A stretch of 64,000 nucleotides of DNA, from contig NZ_CBCPJJ010000024.1 in NCBI RefSeq assembly GCF_965118895.1, forward strand, positions 62,001-126,000. The letters are read 5' to 3'. This DNA is from Rahnella inusitata_A (lineage in GTDB: Bacteria; Pseudomonadota; Gammaproteobacteria; Enterobacterales; Enterobacteriaceae). The notes below the pieces were generated by a model, which searched no databases, was not told where the DNA came from, and was given only the letters and a program-made list of their open reading frames with translations. Made by a program: the position numbers and the translations under genes. Positions 24,737 through 34,297 of the stretch are shown in pieces; the stretch's first letter is position 1; each line of letters starts with the position of its first letter.

Positions 24737-26311
24737 ATGCTGCCAGCTTTGCGAAAGTGTCTTATCCCGCTCTGTCTTTGCCTTGGCGCGCTGTTGTGGC
24801 AGGTGCCGGTGCAGGCAAAAACCCCAGCGGATGCGCTGTTAATTGGTCAGGTGGCGGAGCCGCAATCGCTGGATCCGCAGGTCGCCACGGCGGCCAACGA
24901 CTCACGTATTCTGGTGAATATTTTCGACGGACTGGTGCGCAACGGCGAAGGGAAGCTGGATATCGAACCGGCACTCGCCACCGGTTGGGAAATCAGCCCT
25001 GACGGCCTGACGTACCGTTTTCATCTGCGTGAAGGGGTAAAATTTCAGGACGGTACGCCGTTCAATGCCGAAGCGGCTAAATTCACGTTTGATCGCATGC
25101 TGGATGATAAAAACTCGTGGCACAACACCGGTCCGTTCCCGCTGTCGTTCTTCTTCTCGTCGATAAAAACTATCGAAACGCCGGATGAAAATACGCTGGT
25201 ATTTACCCTCAAAGAGCCCTTCTCACCGTTCCTCTCTAACCTTGCCACGCCGACCGGGCTTATCGTCTCGCCCGCTGCGGTGAAGAAATACGGTAAAGAC
25301 TTTGGACGTCATCCCGTCGGCACCGGCGCATTCACGTTTGCCGAATGGAGAGCTAATCAGCGCGTGGTGGTAACTGCCAATGACGGCTACTGGGACGGTA
25401 AACCGGCGGTCAAAAACGTGGTGTTCAGGCCGATCACCGATGGTAATACGCGGGTAGCGGAAATGCTTTCCGGCGGCATTGATGCGATGGTCGAAGTGCC
25501 ACCGGATACGGTCAAATTGTTCGCGGAGAAAAGCAATCGCTTCCGTCTCTATCAGACCACCGGCCCGCACGTCTGGTACGTGATGCTCAATACGCAGGTG
25601 CCACCGTTCAACGACGTGCGTGTGCGGCAGGCGGTGAACTACGCCGTCAACAAACAGTCGCTGGCGGATAATATCCTGCAAGGCTCGGCTGACGTTGCCG
25701 ACGGCCCGATCCCTCGCGCCTTTAACTGGGCGGCCAACAAAGACGTGACGCCTTACCCGTATGACCCCGCCAAAGCCCGCGCGCTGCTGAAAGCCGCCGG
25801 GGCCGAAGGGGCAACGCTGACTTTTTACGTCACCGAAGGGGGATCCGGGATGCTGGATCCCATCCCGATGGCGACCGCCATTCAGGCGGATCTGAAAGCC
25901 GTGGGGCTGAACGTCTCGATCCAAACCTATGAATGGAATACCTATCTGTCGAAGGTCAATGCCGGTCTCGACAATCATACCCACATGGCCGAAATGGCGT
26001 GGATGACTAACGACCCGGATACCTTGCCGTTCCTGACGCTGCGCACCGACGCCTGGCCGAAAAAAGGCGGTTTCAACTCGGGGTATTACAGCAATCCGCA
26101 GGTCGATATTCTGCTGCAAAAAGCACGCATGACCACAGATACCGCCGCCCGCGCCGCGCTTTATCGTCAGGTACAACAGCAGGTACACGACGACGCGCCG
26201 TGGATTTTTGTTGCTAACTGGAAGCAGAACGCTGTGACCTCAACACGTATTCAGCACTTCGCGCTGCAACCTAACTTCAACCTGTTGCTCAACCGGGTGA
26301 CCAAAAAGTAA
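24737..26311 (+). CDS. Peptide/nickel-type ABC transporter substrate-binding protein
   Basis: 524 residues of the DppA/OppA/NikA family (SBP_bac_5). Sec signal peptide LIPLCLCLGALLWQVPVQA with cleavage near QAKTP. EPQSLDPQ near the mature N-terminus, YRFHLREGVKFQDGTPFNAEAAKF and VRQAVNYAVNK are family hallmarks. Periplasmic binding of short peptides or related solutes. First gene of a five-gene operon with two permease domains, two ATPase domains and a regulator. Ligand not predictable; the neighbouring DUF1028 gene may hint at an amide or peptide substrate. Confidence 0.92.
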   Translation: MLPALRKCLIPLCLCLGALLWQVPVQAKTPADALLIGQVAEPQSLDPQVATAANDSRILVNIFDGLVRNGEGKLDIEPALATGWEISPDGLTYRFHLREGVKFQDGTPFNAEAAKFTFDRMLDDKNSWHNTGPFPLSFFFSSIKTIETPDENTLVFTLKEPFSPFLSNLATPTGLIVSPAAVKKYGKDFGRHPVGTGAFTFAEWRANQRVVVTANDGYWDGKPAVKNVVFRPITDGNTRVAEMLSGGIDAMVEVPPDTVKLFAEKSNRFRLYQTTGPHVWYVMLNTQVPPFNDVRVRQAVNYAVNKQSLADNILQGSADVADGPIPRAFNWAANKDVTPYPYDPAKARALLKAAGAEGATLTFYVTEGGSGMLDPIPMATAIQADLKAVGLNVSIQTYEWNTYLSKVNAGLDNHTHMAEMAWMTNDPDTLPFLTLRTDAWPKKGGFNSGYYSNPQVDILLQKARMTTDTAARAALYRQVQQQVHDDAPWIFVANWKQNAVTSTRIQHFALQPNFNLLLNRVTKK

Positions 26312-26323
26312 TCGGAGATATTT

Positions 26324-27271
26324 ATGGGGAGTTACGTGCTTAAAAGGCTGCTCTCGACTATTCCGGTGTTTATCGGGTTGTCGCTGATTGTCTTTTTGAT
26401 TATGGCGATGATCCCGGGAAATCCGGCTCAGGCGCTGCTCGGTGCCTGGGCGACGCCGGAAAACGTCGCGCGAATCAATCAGGAGCTGGGGCTGAACAAG
26501 CCGCTGTACCAGCAGTATCTGATCTGGGCGGGAAATATTTTGCACGGCGATTTTGGTCGCTCTTACGTGCTCAACCGGCCGGTGATTGATGAAGTGATGG
26601 AGCGCTTCGGGGCGACGCTGCTGCTCGGCGGTTGCGCACTGTTGCTCAGCACCGTTCTGGGTTTGCTGGCGGGAATTTTCTCGGCGGTGAGACAGTTTGG
26701 CTGGGGCGATCGCATCATTACGCTGCTGGTATTGCTGGGAATTTCCATGCCTTCGTTTTGGATAGGGCTGCTGCTGATCATGCTGTTCGCCGTCCAGTTG
26801 CAATGGTTCCCCGCGTCAGGCATGTACGCGGTGTGGGGCGGTGGCGACTGGCTGGATCTGTTGCACCATCTGACCCTGCCCGCCATTACGCTGGCGATTG
26901 TCGCCACTGGTGTGATCGCCCGTCTGACCCGAACAGCGATGCTCGAAGTGCTGCGACAGGATTTTATCCGCACCGCCCGCGCCAAAGGTCTGTCTGAACG
27001 CAAAGTGATTTATAAGCACGCCTTTCGCATGGCGCTGGTGTCGGTGATCCCCGTCATCGGCATTCAGGCCGGTTTTGTCCTCGGCGGCGCAGTGTATATC
27101 GAGACCGTTTTCCAGTGGCCGGGACTGGGCGCGATGATGGTGAAAGCCGTGGCCACCCGAGACCTGCTGCTGGTTCAGGGCGGCGTGCTGGTTGCCGCTG
27201 CGGCTTACGTGTTAATCAACCTTTGCGCGGACATTCTGCAAGCGCTTCTCGATCCGAGGTTAAAATCATGA
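26324..27271 (+). CDS. ABC transporter permease, DppB type
   Basis: 315 residues, six membrane helices. The DppB-type N-terminus YVLKRLLSTIPVFIGLSLIVF and the EAA-like coupling loop around FIRTARAKGLSERKVIYKHAFR are clear. It starts 12 bases after the binding-protein gene and its stop overlaps the next start (ATGA). Forms the inner-membrane channel with the permease half of the downstream fusion protein. Confidence 0.95.
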   Translation: MGSYVLKRLLSTIPVFIGLSLIVFLIMAMIPGNPAQALLGAWATPENVARINQELGLNKPLYQQYLIWAGNILHGDFGRSYVLNRPVIDEVMERFGATLLLGGCALLLSTVLGLLAGIFSAVRQFGWGDRIITLLVLLGISMPSFWIGLLLIMLFAVQLQWFPASGMYAVWGGGDWLDLLHHLTLPAITLAIVATGVIARLTRTAMLEVLRQDFIRTARAKGLSERKVIYKHAFRMALVSVIPVIGIQAGFVLGGAVYIETVFQWPGLGAMMVKAVATRDLLLVQGGVLVAAAAYVLINLCADILQALLDPRLKS

Positions 27272-29064
27272 GCCAGACTATTGCTTCCCCTACGCCGCGC
27301 CACCGTCAGTCCCTGTGGGCCTTGCTGCTGGCAAACCGGCTGGCAACGCTCGGCCTGACGCTGCTGGTACTGGCTTTCGCTGCCGCCCTCGCCGCGCCGC
27401 TGCTGCCAGTCCCCGATCCGGACGCCACCGATCTGCTCAACCGACTATTGCCGCCGTTTTCTCCCAGCCACTGGCTGGGTACCGATCCACTGGGCCGCGA
27501 TATGCTCTCCCGCCTGCTGTGGGGGACGCGCGTGTCGCTGGCGGTGGGGATTTGCGCCACGCTGCTGGCGGCGTTTTTCGGCACGCTGATCGGCCTCGTC
27601 GCCGGATACGCCGGAGGCAAAACCGACAGCCTGCTGATGCGGATCATCGATATGCTGATGGCCTTCCCTTATATTCTGCTGGCGCTGGTGATCGTCGCGG
27701 TGCTCGGCCCTGGCCTGCTCAACGCGCTTTACGCCATTGCGGTGGTTAATATTCCGTTCTTCGCCCGTAATATTCGCGGGCTGACCGTCGGCCTGCGCCA
27801 GCGCGATTTTATTCAGGCCGCGCGGCTGTCGGGTAAAAATCATCTGCAAATTTTGCTCACCGAAGTGCTGCCTAACGTCATGCCGGTGGTGGTAGCCACT
27901 ATGTCGACGACCGTCGGCTGGATGATTTTAGAAACCGCCGGACTGTCGTTCCTCGGACTCGGTACACAGCCGCCAAATGCCGATCTGGGTTCGATGCTCG
28001 GTCAGGGGCGCGCGCAGATGTTCAGTGCGCCGCACGTCTCCGTGGTGCCGGGATTGATGATTTTCCTGCTGGTGATGAGTTTTAATCTGCTCGGCGACGG
28101 CATCCGCGATCTGCTGGATCCGCGTCTGAAATCCGGCATTCTGCTGCGCGCCCGTGCAATAACGGCGGTCAACCGCGCCAGCGTCCCGCCTGCCGTAAAA
28201 GGCCATGATGCACTGCTGGAAGTGGTGGATTTGCAGGTGAATTTCCGCTCGGGCAATCAGTCGGTCGCGGCAGTCAAAGGAGTCAGTTTTCACGTTGCCA
28301 GGGGCGAATGTCTGGGGCTTATCGGCGAAAGCGGATCGGGAAAAAGCGTTACGGCGCTTTCGGTGATGGGGCTGGTTTCGTCACCGCCGGGAGAAATCAC
28401 CGGCGGCGCGATTTATGTCGGCGGCGAAGAGATGCTGTCGCTGTCGCAAAACCAGCTGCAACAGCGGCGCGGTGCCCGTGTGGCCTACATTTTTCAGGAT
28501 CCGCTCACGACCCTGCATCCGCAGTTCAGCATTGGCGCGCAGGTCATCGAAGCCATTCAGGCGCATCAGGCGCTTTCCGGCCACGTGGCGAAAGAGAAAG
28601 CGCTGGCGCTGCTGGCAAGCGTTGGCATTAAGGATGCTGCTTCGCGTTTCAACGCCTTCCCGCATCAGCTTTCTGGCGGGCAACGACAGCGCGTCGGGAT
28701 TGCCATGGCGCTGGCCAATGATCCGGACATCATCATCGCCGATGAACCCACCACCGCGCTGGACGTTACCGTGCAGGCGCGCATTCTCGATCTGCTGCAA
28801 CAGCTGCGTCGTGAACGCGGCCTGACGCTGCTGTTCATCACCCATGACTTTGGTGTAATCGCCCAGATCTGTGACCGCGTGGCGGTGATGCGCCACGGCG
28901 AAATTGTCGAAAGCGGAGAAACCGCCGCAGTGCTGCGCGATCCGCAACATGAATACACCCGCAGACTGATCGCCAGCGTGCCGAAACTCGGTCAGGGACG
29001 CGGTTTCCTTAAACAGGTGAGCAAACTGTACGCCACGCAAAATACACAGCCGGAGGCACGATGA
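27268..29064 (+). CDS. Fused ABC permease (DppC type) and ATPase (DppD type)
   Basis: 598 residues. Residues 1-290 form a DppC-type permease: SPSHWLGTDPLGRDMLSRLL signature, EAA loop RQRDFIQAARLSGKNHLQ. After DLLDPRLKSG and a 20-residue linker, residues 310-580 form an ABC ATPase: Walker A GESGSGKS (about 352-359), signature LSGGQ (467), Walker B IIADEPTTALD (489-499), C-terminal oligopeptide-type extension. ATG 27268 overlaps the previous stop. Permease-ATPase fusions of this type occur in other proteobacterial peptide systems. No frameshift or missing stop is evident, so the fusion looks genuine. Confidence 0.93.
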   Translation: MSQTIASPTPRHRQSLWALLLANRLATLGLTLLVLAFAAALAAPLLPVPDPDATDLLNRLLPPFSPSHWLGTDPLGRDMLSRLLWGTRVSLAVGICATLLAAFFGTLIGLVAGYAGGKTDSLLMRIIDMLMAFPYILLALVIVAVLGPGLLNALYAIAVVNIPFFARNIRGLTVGLRQRDFIQAARLSGKNHLQILLTEVLPNVMPVVVATMSTTVGWMILETAGLSFLGLGTQPPNADLGSMLGQGRAQMFSAPHVSVVPGLMIFLLVMSFNLLGDGIRDLLDPRLKSGILLRARAITAVNRASVPPAVKGHDALLEVVDLQVNFRSGNQSVAAVKGVSFHVARGECLGLIGESGSGKSVTALSVMGLVSSPPGEITGGAIYVGGEEMLSLSQNQLQQRRGARVAYIFQDPLTTLHPQFSIGAQVIEAIQAHQALSGHVAKEKALALLASVGIKDAASRFNAFPHQLSGGQRQRVGIAMALANDPDIIIADEPTTALDVTVQARILDLLQQLRRERGLTLLFITHDFGVIAQICDRVAVMRHGEIVESGETAAVLRDPQHEYTRRLIASVPKLGQGRGFLKQVSKLYATQNTQPEAR

Positions 29065-29846
29065 GCAATGTGATTGAAGTCAGCGGACTGGTAAAAACCT
29101 TCCGCAGCACCTCCGGCTGGTTCTCAGGGAAACAGCATCAGGTCGAGGCGGTTAAAGACATGTCGTTTTGTCTGGCAGAGGGCGAAACGCTGGCAGTAGT
29201 TGGCGAAAGCGGCTCAGGAAAAAGTACGCTGGCGCGGATGCTGGTCGGACTGGAGCGCCCGTCGTCCGGCACCATCAAACTCATGGGTGAAGAGATGTCA
29301 GCGCACGTCCGGCGCGGAGATAAGGCGTTCGGCAAGATGATTCAGTACGTGTTTCAGGATCCGGTGGCGTCGCTTAATCCGCGTAAAACCATTGCCGCTA
29401 CGCTCGACGTGCCGCTGCGATATCTGTGCGACTATCCTGCCGCGCGGCGTAAAGCGCGGATGCTGGAACTGATGGACGCGGTGCAAATGCCCGCCGACGC
29501 ACTCACCGGCTATCCGCATGAGTTCTCCGGCGGGCAGGCGCAGCGGCTGGCGATTGCCCGCGCGCTGGCCGCCGAGGCACGGATTCTGGTGCTCGACGAA
29601 CCGGTCAGCGCGCTGGATGTCTCGGTGCAGGCGCAGGTGCTATTACTCCTCGATCAACTTAAACGCGATTTCGGGCTTTCCTATCTGTTCATCAGCCATG
29701 ACCTGGCGGTGGTAGAGTCTATTGCCGATCGCGTCGCGGTGATGTATCACGGGGATTTGGTAGAATGCGCCGATAATGACATGCTGTTCAACGCGCCGCA
29801 GCACGACTACACGCAACGTCTGCTGGCCAGCGCGCCAGGGGTTTGA
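29061..29846 (+). CDS. ABC transporter ATP-binding protein, DppF type
   Basis: 261 residues. Walker A GESGSGKST (about 50-58), signature FSGGQAQR, Walker B ILVLDEPVSALD, H-loop ISHDLAVV. Overlaps the fusion gene by four bases (ATGA). It would pair with the ATPase half of the fusion protein to power import. The C-terminus is short compared with DppF, ending soon after HDYTQRLLASAP. Confidence 0.94.
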   Translation: MSNVIEVSGLVKTFRSTSGWFSGKQHQVEAVKDMSFCLAEGETLAVVGESGSGKSTLARMLVGLERPSSGTIKLMGEEMSAHVRRGDKAFGKMIQYVFQDPVASLNPRKTIAATLDVPLRYLCDYPAARRKARMLELMDAVQMPADALTGYPHEFSGGQAQRLAIARALAAEARILVLDEPVSALDVSVQAQVLLLLDQLKRDFGLSYLFISHDLAVVESIADRVAVMYHGDLVECADNDMLFNAPQHDYTQRLLASAPGV

Positions 29847-29874
29847 ACAAATGAAGGAACCGATGAAGGGATTT

Positions 29875-30642
29875 ATGAGCACTGAAACGTCACACCCGCC
29901 GGAACCGGTACGCCGTAAACGCACTGACGAAATTGTCGACGCGATCAAAGAAAGTATTATTAGTGAAAACCTGCTGCCGGGTGACCGTCTGCCGCAGGAA
30001 AAAGACCTGATCACCCGTTACGCGGCAGGCAAAGGCACGGTGCGCGAAGCGCTGAAATCTCTGGAGGTTCAGGGGCTGATCCGAACCAAAACCGGGCCCG
30101 GCGGCGGCGCGTTTATCGATTCCATGACCGAATCGCGCGCCATGAGTTTGCTGTCGAATTACCTTTTTACCCGCCAGCTTTCGATCAGTAATATCTACGC
30201 GCTGCGCAAAGCGCTGGAACCACTGGTGGCGGTCAGCGCCATCGGCAATATCGACGCCAAAGGGTTTGAGCAGTTACATCAGCTGATCGCCGTATACGAT
30301 CACGAGCCCGCAGACGAAACCGAGCGCTGGGAACAGCGCATGGCCGAACTGGATTTCCACGGCGTGGTCGCCAGTTATTCCGATAACGTCCTGCTGGCGT
30401 TTATCTGTCACTTCCTGCAACGTCTGCTAAAAGACCTGGCGGTGTGCAAAGACATTTACCAGCGCCCCGAACCGGTAGAGCGCAGCGCGGGTATTGATTA
30501 TCAATATAAGCTGATCGACGCCATGCGCCGTCAGGACGCCGCCGCCGTTTCGCAAATCATGACCGAACACATGCAGCACGCCGAAGACGCCATGCTGGGG
30601 CTCGAGGCGACGCTGGAAGAACGGTTTTTGAGTGAGCGATGA
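29875..30642 (+). CDS. FadR-subfamily GntR transcriptional regulator
   Basis: 255 residues from ATG 29875 (AAGGG four bases upstream); ATG 29863 and 29851 are in-frame alternatives. N-terminal winged HTH: LLPGDRLPQEKDLITRYAAGKGTVREALKSLEVQGLI. C-terminal all-helical FCD effector domain with ALEPLVAVSA and LDFHGVVASYSDN metal/ligand-binding segments. Last gene of the ABC operon. It likely represses the operon and the divergent DUF1028 gene through the paired palindromes at 24617-24667. Confidence 0.88.
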   Translation: MSTETSHPPEPVRRKRTDEIVDAIKESIISENLLPGDRLPQEKDLITRYAAGKGTVREALKSLEVQGLIRTKTGPGGGAFIDSMTESRAMSLLSNYLFTRQLSISNIYALRKALEPLVAVSAIGNIDAKGFEQLHQLIAVYDHEPADETERWEQRMAELDFHGVVASYSDNVLLAFICHFLQRLLKDLAVCKDIYQRPEPVERSAGIDYQYKLIDAMRRQDAAAVSQIMTEHMQHAEDAMLGLEATLEERFLSER

Positions 30643-30680
30643 TATGACGGACAACGCATCGTTTCATTGAATTTCAGACA

Positions 30681-30720
30681 CAAAAAAGCCGGTAATACTT
30701 TCGTATCACCGGCTTTTTGC
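30681..30720. terminator. Bidirectional intrinsic terminator
   Basis: AAAAAAGCCGGTAATAC and GTATCACCGGCTTTTT surround a TTTC loop, with one mismatch in the stem. A run of T on both strands lets it serve the convergent FadR-type gene and ddc. Confidence 0.9.
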
Positions 30721-30744
30721 TGCCCACTGGCGCAGAACCAGAAC

Positions 30745-32226
30745 TTACGCGTTCAGCAGTTGCTGTGCCGTTTTATCCACCAGCGCCAGCAGGACTTTTA
30801 TGTCCTCCAGCGTGACGGTCGGGTTCAGCAGGGTCAGTTTCAGGCAGGTGACGCCGTTGTGCTCGGTAACACCCACGTTGGCGCGGCCTGAGTCCAGCAA
30901 CGCGTCGCCGATTTTCTGATTCAGCAATGCGATAGCCGCGTCACTGCTGTGAGCCAGTTGCTCAGGACGGTAGCGGAACAGCACGCTTGCCAGCTGGGGC
31001 TGCATGACCAGTTCCAGCGACGATTCAGCGGTGACGAACTTCGCCACGTCTTGTGCCAGCGTCACACCGTGATCGATAATTTCGGCGTACTGTTTCTGCC
31101 CTAACGCTTCAAGACCCATCCACAGTTTCAATGCATCGAAACGTCGAGTGGTTTGCAACGATTTGGACACCAGATTCGGCACGCCCGCTTCTTCGTCAAA
31201 CTCGGAATTCAGGTAAGCCGCCTGGTAGCGCATCAGCTCATAGTGACGTGCTTCTTTCAACAGGAACGCGCCACAGCTGATGGTCTGGAAGAACTGCTTA
31301 TGGAAGTCCAGCGTGATGGAATCCACCAGCTCGATGCCATCCAGATAGTCGCGGTATTTTTCAGACAGCAACAGCGCACCACCCCATGCCGCATCCACAT
31401 GCACCCAGATCTGCTGCTCAGCCGCCAGCGTGGCAATCTCACGCAGCGGATCGATCGCACCGGCGTCGGTGGTGCCTGCGGTCGCTACAATCGCCAGAAT
31501 CTGCTCGCCGTTGGCCTGTGCCGCAGCAAGTTTCTCTTTCAGATCGTTAACGTCCATACGGGCAAACTCATCGGTTTTCACCAGGGTGACCGACTGATAA
31601 CCCAGACCGAGCAACGCCATGTTCTTCTGCACCGAGAAATGGGCATTTTCAGAACAGAACACTTTGATCTTTTTCAGATTGCCGACCAGACCGTCTTGCT
31701 GAACAGAGTGCCCCTGACGGGCGAAGAAGGCGTCACGCGCCAGCATCAGCCCCATCAGGTTACTCTGGGTGCCACCGCTGGTGAACACACCCGCATCGCC
31801 AGCCTGGTAACCAACCTGAGTTCGCAGCCATTCAATCAGCTTCATCTCAATGATGGTGGCCGACGGGCTTTGGTCCCAGGAATCCATGCTTTGGTTAGTG
31901 GCATTAATCAACACTTCAGCGGCCTGGCTGATCACCAGGCTCGGGCAATGTAAATGCGCGACGCACTGCGGGTGATGCACCGACAGGCTGTCTTTTAAAA
32001 AGTACTCAATCGCACGTTCAATGGCGGCCTGATTGCCCAGGCCGTTTGGATTGAAATCAAGCGTAATGCGCTCACGCAGTTCGGCAACGGATTTCCCCTG
32101 ATACATCTCAGGTTGTTGCAGCCACTGCACGACAGCTGCGCTGCTTTGTGCAATCGCCTGCTGGTACGCTTCAGTGCTTTGCGCTGAAGCCGCCAGAATC
32201 GGGTTTAACTCGGACATCGCGGTCAT
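30745..32226 (-). CDS. ddc: L-2,4-diaminobutyrate decarboxylase
   Basis: 493 residues, PLP-dependent group II decarboxylase. The Schiff-base Lys is in SITLDFHKQFF; HVDAAWGGALLLS carries the cofactor-contacting Asp, and VFTSGGTQSNLMGLMLARD is typical of the family. Converts 2,4-diaminobutyrate to 1,3-diaminopropane. It starts nine bases after dat, and this pair is the known 1,3-diaminopropane route in Acinetobacter, Vibrio and enterobacteria. ATG 32226 has GGAG close upstream; ATG 32217 is an alternative. Confidence 0.93.
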   Translation of the reverse strand: MTAMSELNPILAASAQSTEAYQQAIAQSSAAVVQWLQQPEMYQGKSVAELRERITLDFNPNGLGNQAAIERAIEYFLKDSLSVHHPQCVAHLHCPSLVISQAAEVLINATNQSMDSWDQSPSATIIEMKLIEWLRTQVGYQAGDAGVFTSGGTQSNLMGLMLARDAFFARQGHSVQQDGLVGNLKKIKVFCSENAHFSVQKNMALLGLGYQSVTLVKTDEFARMDVNDLKEKLAAAQANGEQILAIVATAGTTDAGAIDPLREIATLAAEQQIWVHVDAAWGGALLLSEKYRDYLDGIELVDSITLDFHKQFFQTISCGAFLLKEARHYELMRYQAAYLNSEFDEEAGVPNLVSKSLQTTRRFDALKLWMGLEALGQKQYAEIIDHGVTLAQDVAKFVTAESSLELVMQPQLASVLFRYRPEQLAHSSDAAIALLNQKIGDALLDSGRANVGVTEHNGVTCLKLTLLNPTVTLEDIKVLLALVDKTAQQLLNA

Positions 32227-32235
32227 TCACTCCAC

Positions 32236-33621
32236 TCAGACAGGTTTGACGCCAGCCGCTAACAGGGCCTGCTCAAATTTATCCAGGAAAATACCCAGTT
32301 CATCATTGGTGATCAGCAGGGATGGCAGCAGACGCAGAACGCAGCCGTTACGGCCACCGCGTTCAAGGATCAAACCGGCTTCGAAGCATTTTTTCTGCAA
32401 CAACGCAGACAAATCGCCGTCAGCCGGGTAGCAACCCATGTGATCCTGCGCTTCATTCGGTTTCACGATCTCAATACCGATCATCAGGCCCAGACCGCGC
32501 ACGTTGCCCATCACCGGGTAACGTTTTTGCATATCAGCCAGTTTGCCTTTCAGCCACTCGCCCTGTGCCGCCACTTTCTCGGCAATCTTCTCTTCTTTGA
32601 GAATTTTCAGCGTGGTCAGGCCGGTCGCCATCGCCAGCTGGTTGCCGCGGAAGGTACCGGTATGATGACCCGGAGACCAGGCGTCGAACTGTTTTTTGAT
32701 ACCCAGAACGGCCAGTGGCAAACCGCCGCCGACAGCTTTAGACATCACGATGATATCCGGCTCAATGCCTGCGTGTTCGAAGGCGAACTGTTTGCCGGTA
32801 CGGCAGAAGCCAGCCTGAACTTCATCGAGGATCAGCAGAATGCCGTGTTCCTGAGTCACTTTACGGATGCGCTGCAACCACTCGGCAGGCGCCGGATTCA
32901 CGCCGCCTTCACCCTGGACAGCTTCCAGAATGACCGCAGCAGGCTTACGCACTCCGCTTTCAACGTCGTTGATCAGGTTATCGAAGTAGTACGTTAATGC
33001 TTTAACGCCGGCGTCACCGCCAATGCCCAGCGGGCAACGGTACTGGTGCGGGTAAGGCATAAACTGCACTTCAGGCATCATGCCGTTGACGGCTTCTTTC
33101 GGAGACAGGTTACCTGTCACCGCCAGCGCGCCATGAGTCATGCCGTGATAGCCGCCGGAGAAGCTGATCACGCCAGAACGGCCGGTGTACTTTTTGGCCA
33201 GTTTCAGCGCGGCTTCCACCGCATCGGCGCCAGACGGGCCGGTGAACTGGAGGCAATACTCTTTGCCCTGTTGCGGCAATAAAGAAAGCAGATATTCAGA
33301 GAACTGGTCTTTCAACGGCGTTGTCAGATCCAGTGTATGTAACGGCAAGCCGCTGGTAATGACAGTTTGGATGCTTTGCAGCACGTCAGGATGGTTATGT
33401 CCAAGGGCTAACGTTCCTGCGCCCGCCAGGCAGTCAAGATATTGATTATCTTCAACATCTGTAATCCACACGCCGTTTGCTTTAGCAATCGCTAACGGCA
33501 ATTTACGTGGATAGCTCCTGACGTTCGATTCAAATTCAGCTTGTCTCGCCAAATAGGTTTCATTGTTTCCATGTAATGAATTCGCACCTAAATTATCAAT
33601 ACGGACTTTATCCGTCATCAT
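32236..33621 (-). CDS. dat: Diaminobutyrate--2-oxoglutarate aminotransferase
   Basis: 461 residues, class III PLP aminotransferase. PLP Lys in VMSKAVGGGLPLAV; ILDEVQAGFCRTGK and LAGAGTLALGHNHPDV are class markers. Uses L-aspartate semialdehyde and glutamate to make L-2,4-diaminobutyrate, the substrate of the following ddc. AGGAGAG precedes ATG-ATG. The N-terminal extension to residue 40 is usual for Dat. The 421-bp upstream region (to 34042) holds its promoter. Confidence 0.93.
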   Translation of the reverse strand: MMTDKVRIDNLGANSLHGNNETYLARQAEFESNVRSYPRKLPLAIAKANGVWITDVEDNQYLDCLAGAGTLALGHNHPDVLQSIQTVITSGLPLHTLDLTTPLKDQFSEYLLSLLPQQGKEYCLQFTGPSGADAVEAALKLAKKYTGRSGVISFSGGYHGMTHGALAVTGNLSPKEAVNGMMPEVQFMPYPHQYRCPLGIGGDAGVKALTYYFDNLINDVESGVRKPAAVILEAVQGEGGVNPAPAEWLQRIRKVTQEHGILLILDEVQAGFCRTGKQFAFEHAGIEPDIIVMSKAVGGGLPLAVLGIKKQFDAWSPGHHTGTFRGNQLAMATGLTTLKILKEEKIAEKVAAQGEWLKGKLADMQKRYPVMGNVRGLGLMIGIEIVKPNEAQDHMGCYPADGDLSALLQKKCFEAGLILERGGRNGCVLRLLPSLLITNDELGIFLDKFEQALLAAGVKPV

Positions 33622-34042
33622 ATCTCTCCTACAACCGAGTGTTATCGCTAACGTCTCAGTTGAATAAATGAATTAAAAAGGTAACTACCGTGAAAAAACG
33701 CGGCCAATATATGGCTTTTTTGCCCCCGGCTCAATAATTTATTTTGTATAGAATTGTTTATTCTTTTGCATACGAATCAATAAGATGCTGATTTTATGAC
33801 CGATAATGCTGTCACAGCTCGCTTATAAGAGCATTACTAAGGCACAAAATTGCAGTTAAAGGTGCGCACAGAGGGGCTGAACGAGGGGAATTTGACGGTA
33901 TCTACGGGGGGAGGAATGATAGCAAATTGTGGTTAATAAAGGATCCCTGATGAGTGGTCGCCCTCTTTATCGCAGTGAGGCTTATCCACCCATCCTCAGC
34001 CACTGACCCGCTTTTTCATAACACCCTGATATTTATAAAATC
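33622..34042. other. Non-coding region upstream of dat
   Basis: 421 bp, moderately AT-rich, containing the dat-ddc promoter region. Around 33703-33720 GCCA...TGGC followed by TTTTTT could be a weak terminator on the plus strand. No gene or strong repeat was seen. Confidence 0.35.
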
Positions 34043-34297
34043 CTAATTCTCATCGGCTAATTTCATTATTTCTATCCAACTCTGTAATTCCTCACGAGAC
34101 ATAAATGCAGGAACTTCTGGTTCCAAGATACTCCTGCCTGAAACAATAAAAGCCAGGCAGGGAAAAGACTCCGGTATACCTAATTCAACTTCTTTTTCCA
34201 ATTCAAGATAATCCAGCGCGTCCCCTTCACTGACTATCTTAATAAAATCCTTCATCATCCACTCTGTGTAATCCGATTTATTTCTAAGCAATTTCAT
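34043..34297 (-). CDS. Hypothetical small acidic protein
   Basis: 84 residues from ATG 34297, which has AAGGAG seven bases upstream (an ATG two codons earlier abuts the binding site). Acidic and helical, with segments SDYTEWMMKDFIKIVSEGD and FMSREELQSWIEIMKLADEN. No signal peptide or membrane helix. I do not recognise a family. It stands alone, divergent from the IprA-like gene across a 0.5-kb AT-rich spacer. Confidence 0.6.
   Translation of the reverse strand: MKLLRNKSDYTEWMMKDFIKIVSEGDALDYLELEKEVELGIPESFPCLAFIVSGRSILEPEVPAFMSREELQSWIEIMKLADEN

Noticed and set aside
25223..26188. 321-codon open frame opposite the ABC binding-protein gene
   Set aside because: It is a shadow of a well-supported gene with no homology or binding site.
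31153..31953. 266-codon open frame opposite ddc
   Set aside because: Complement of a PLP decarboxylase; composition typical of antisense frames.
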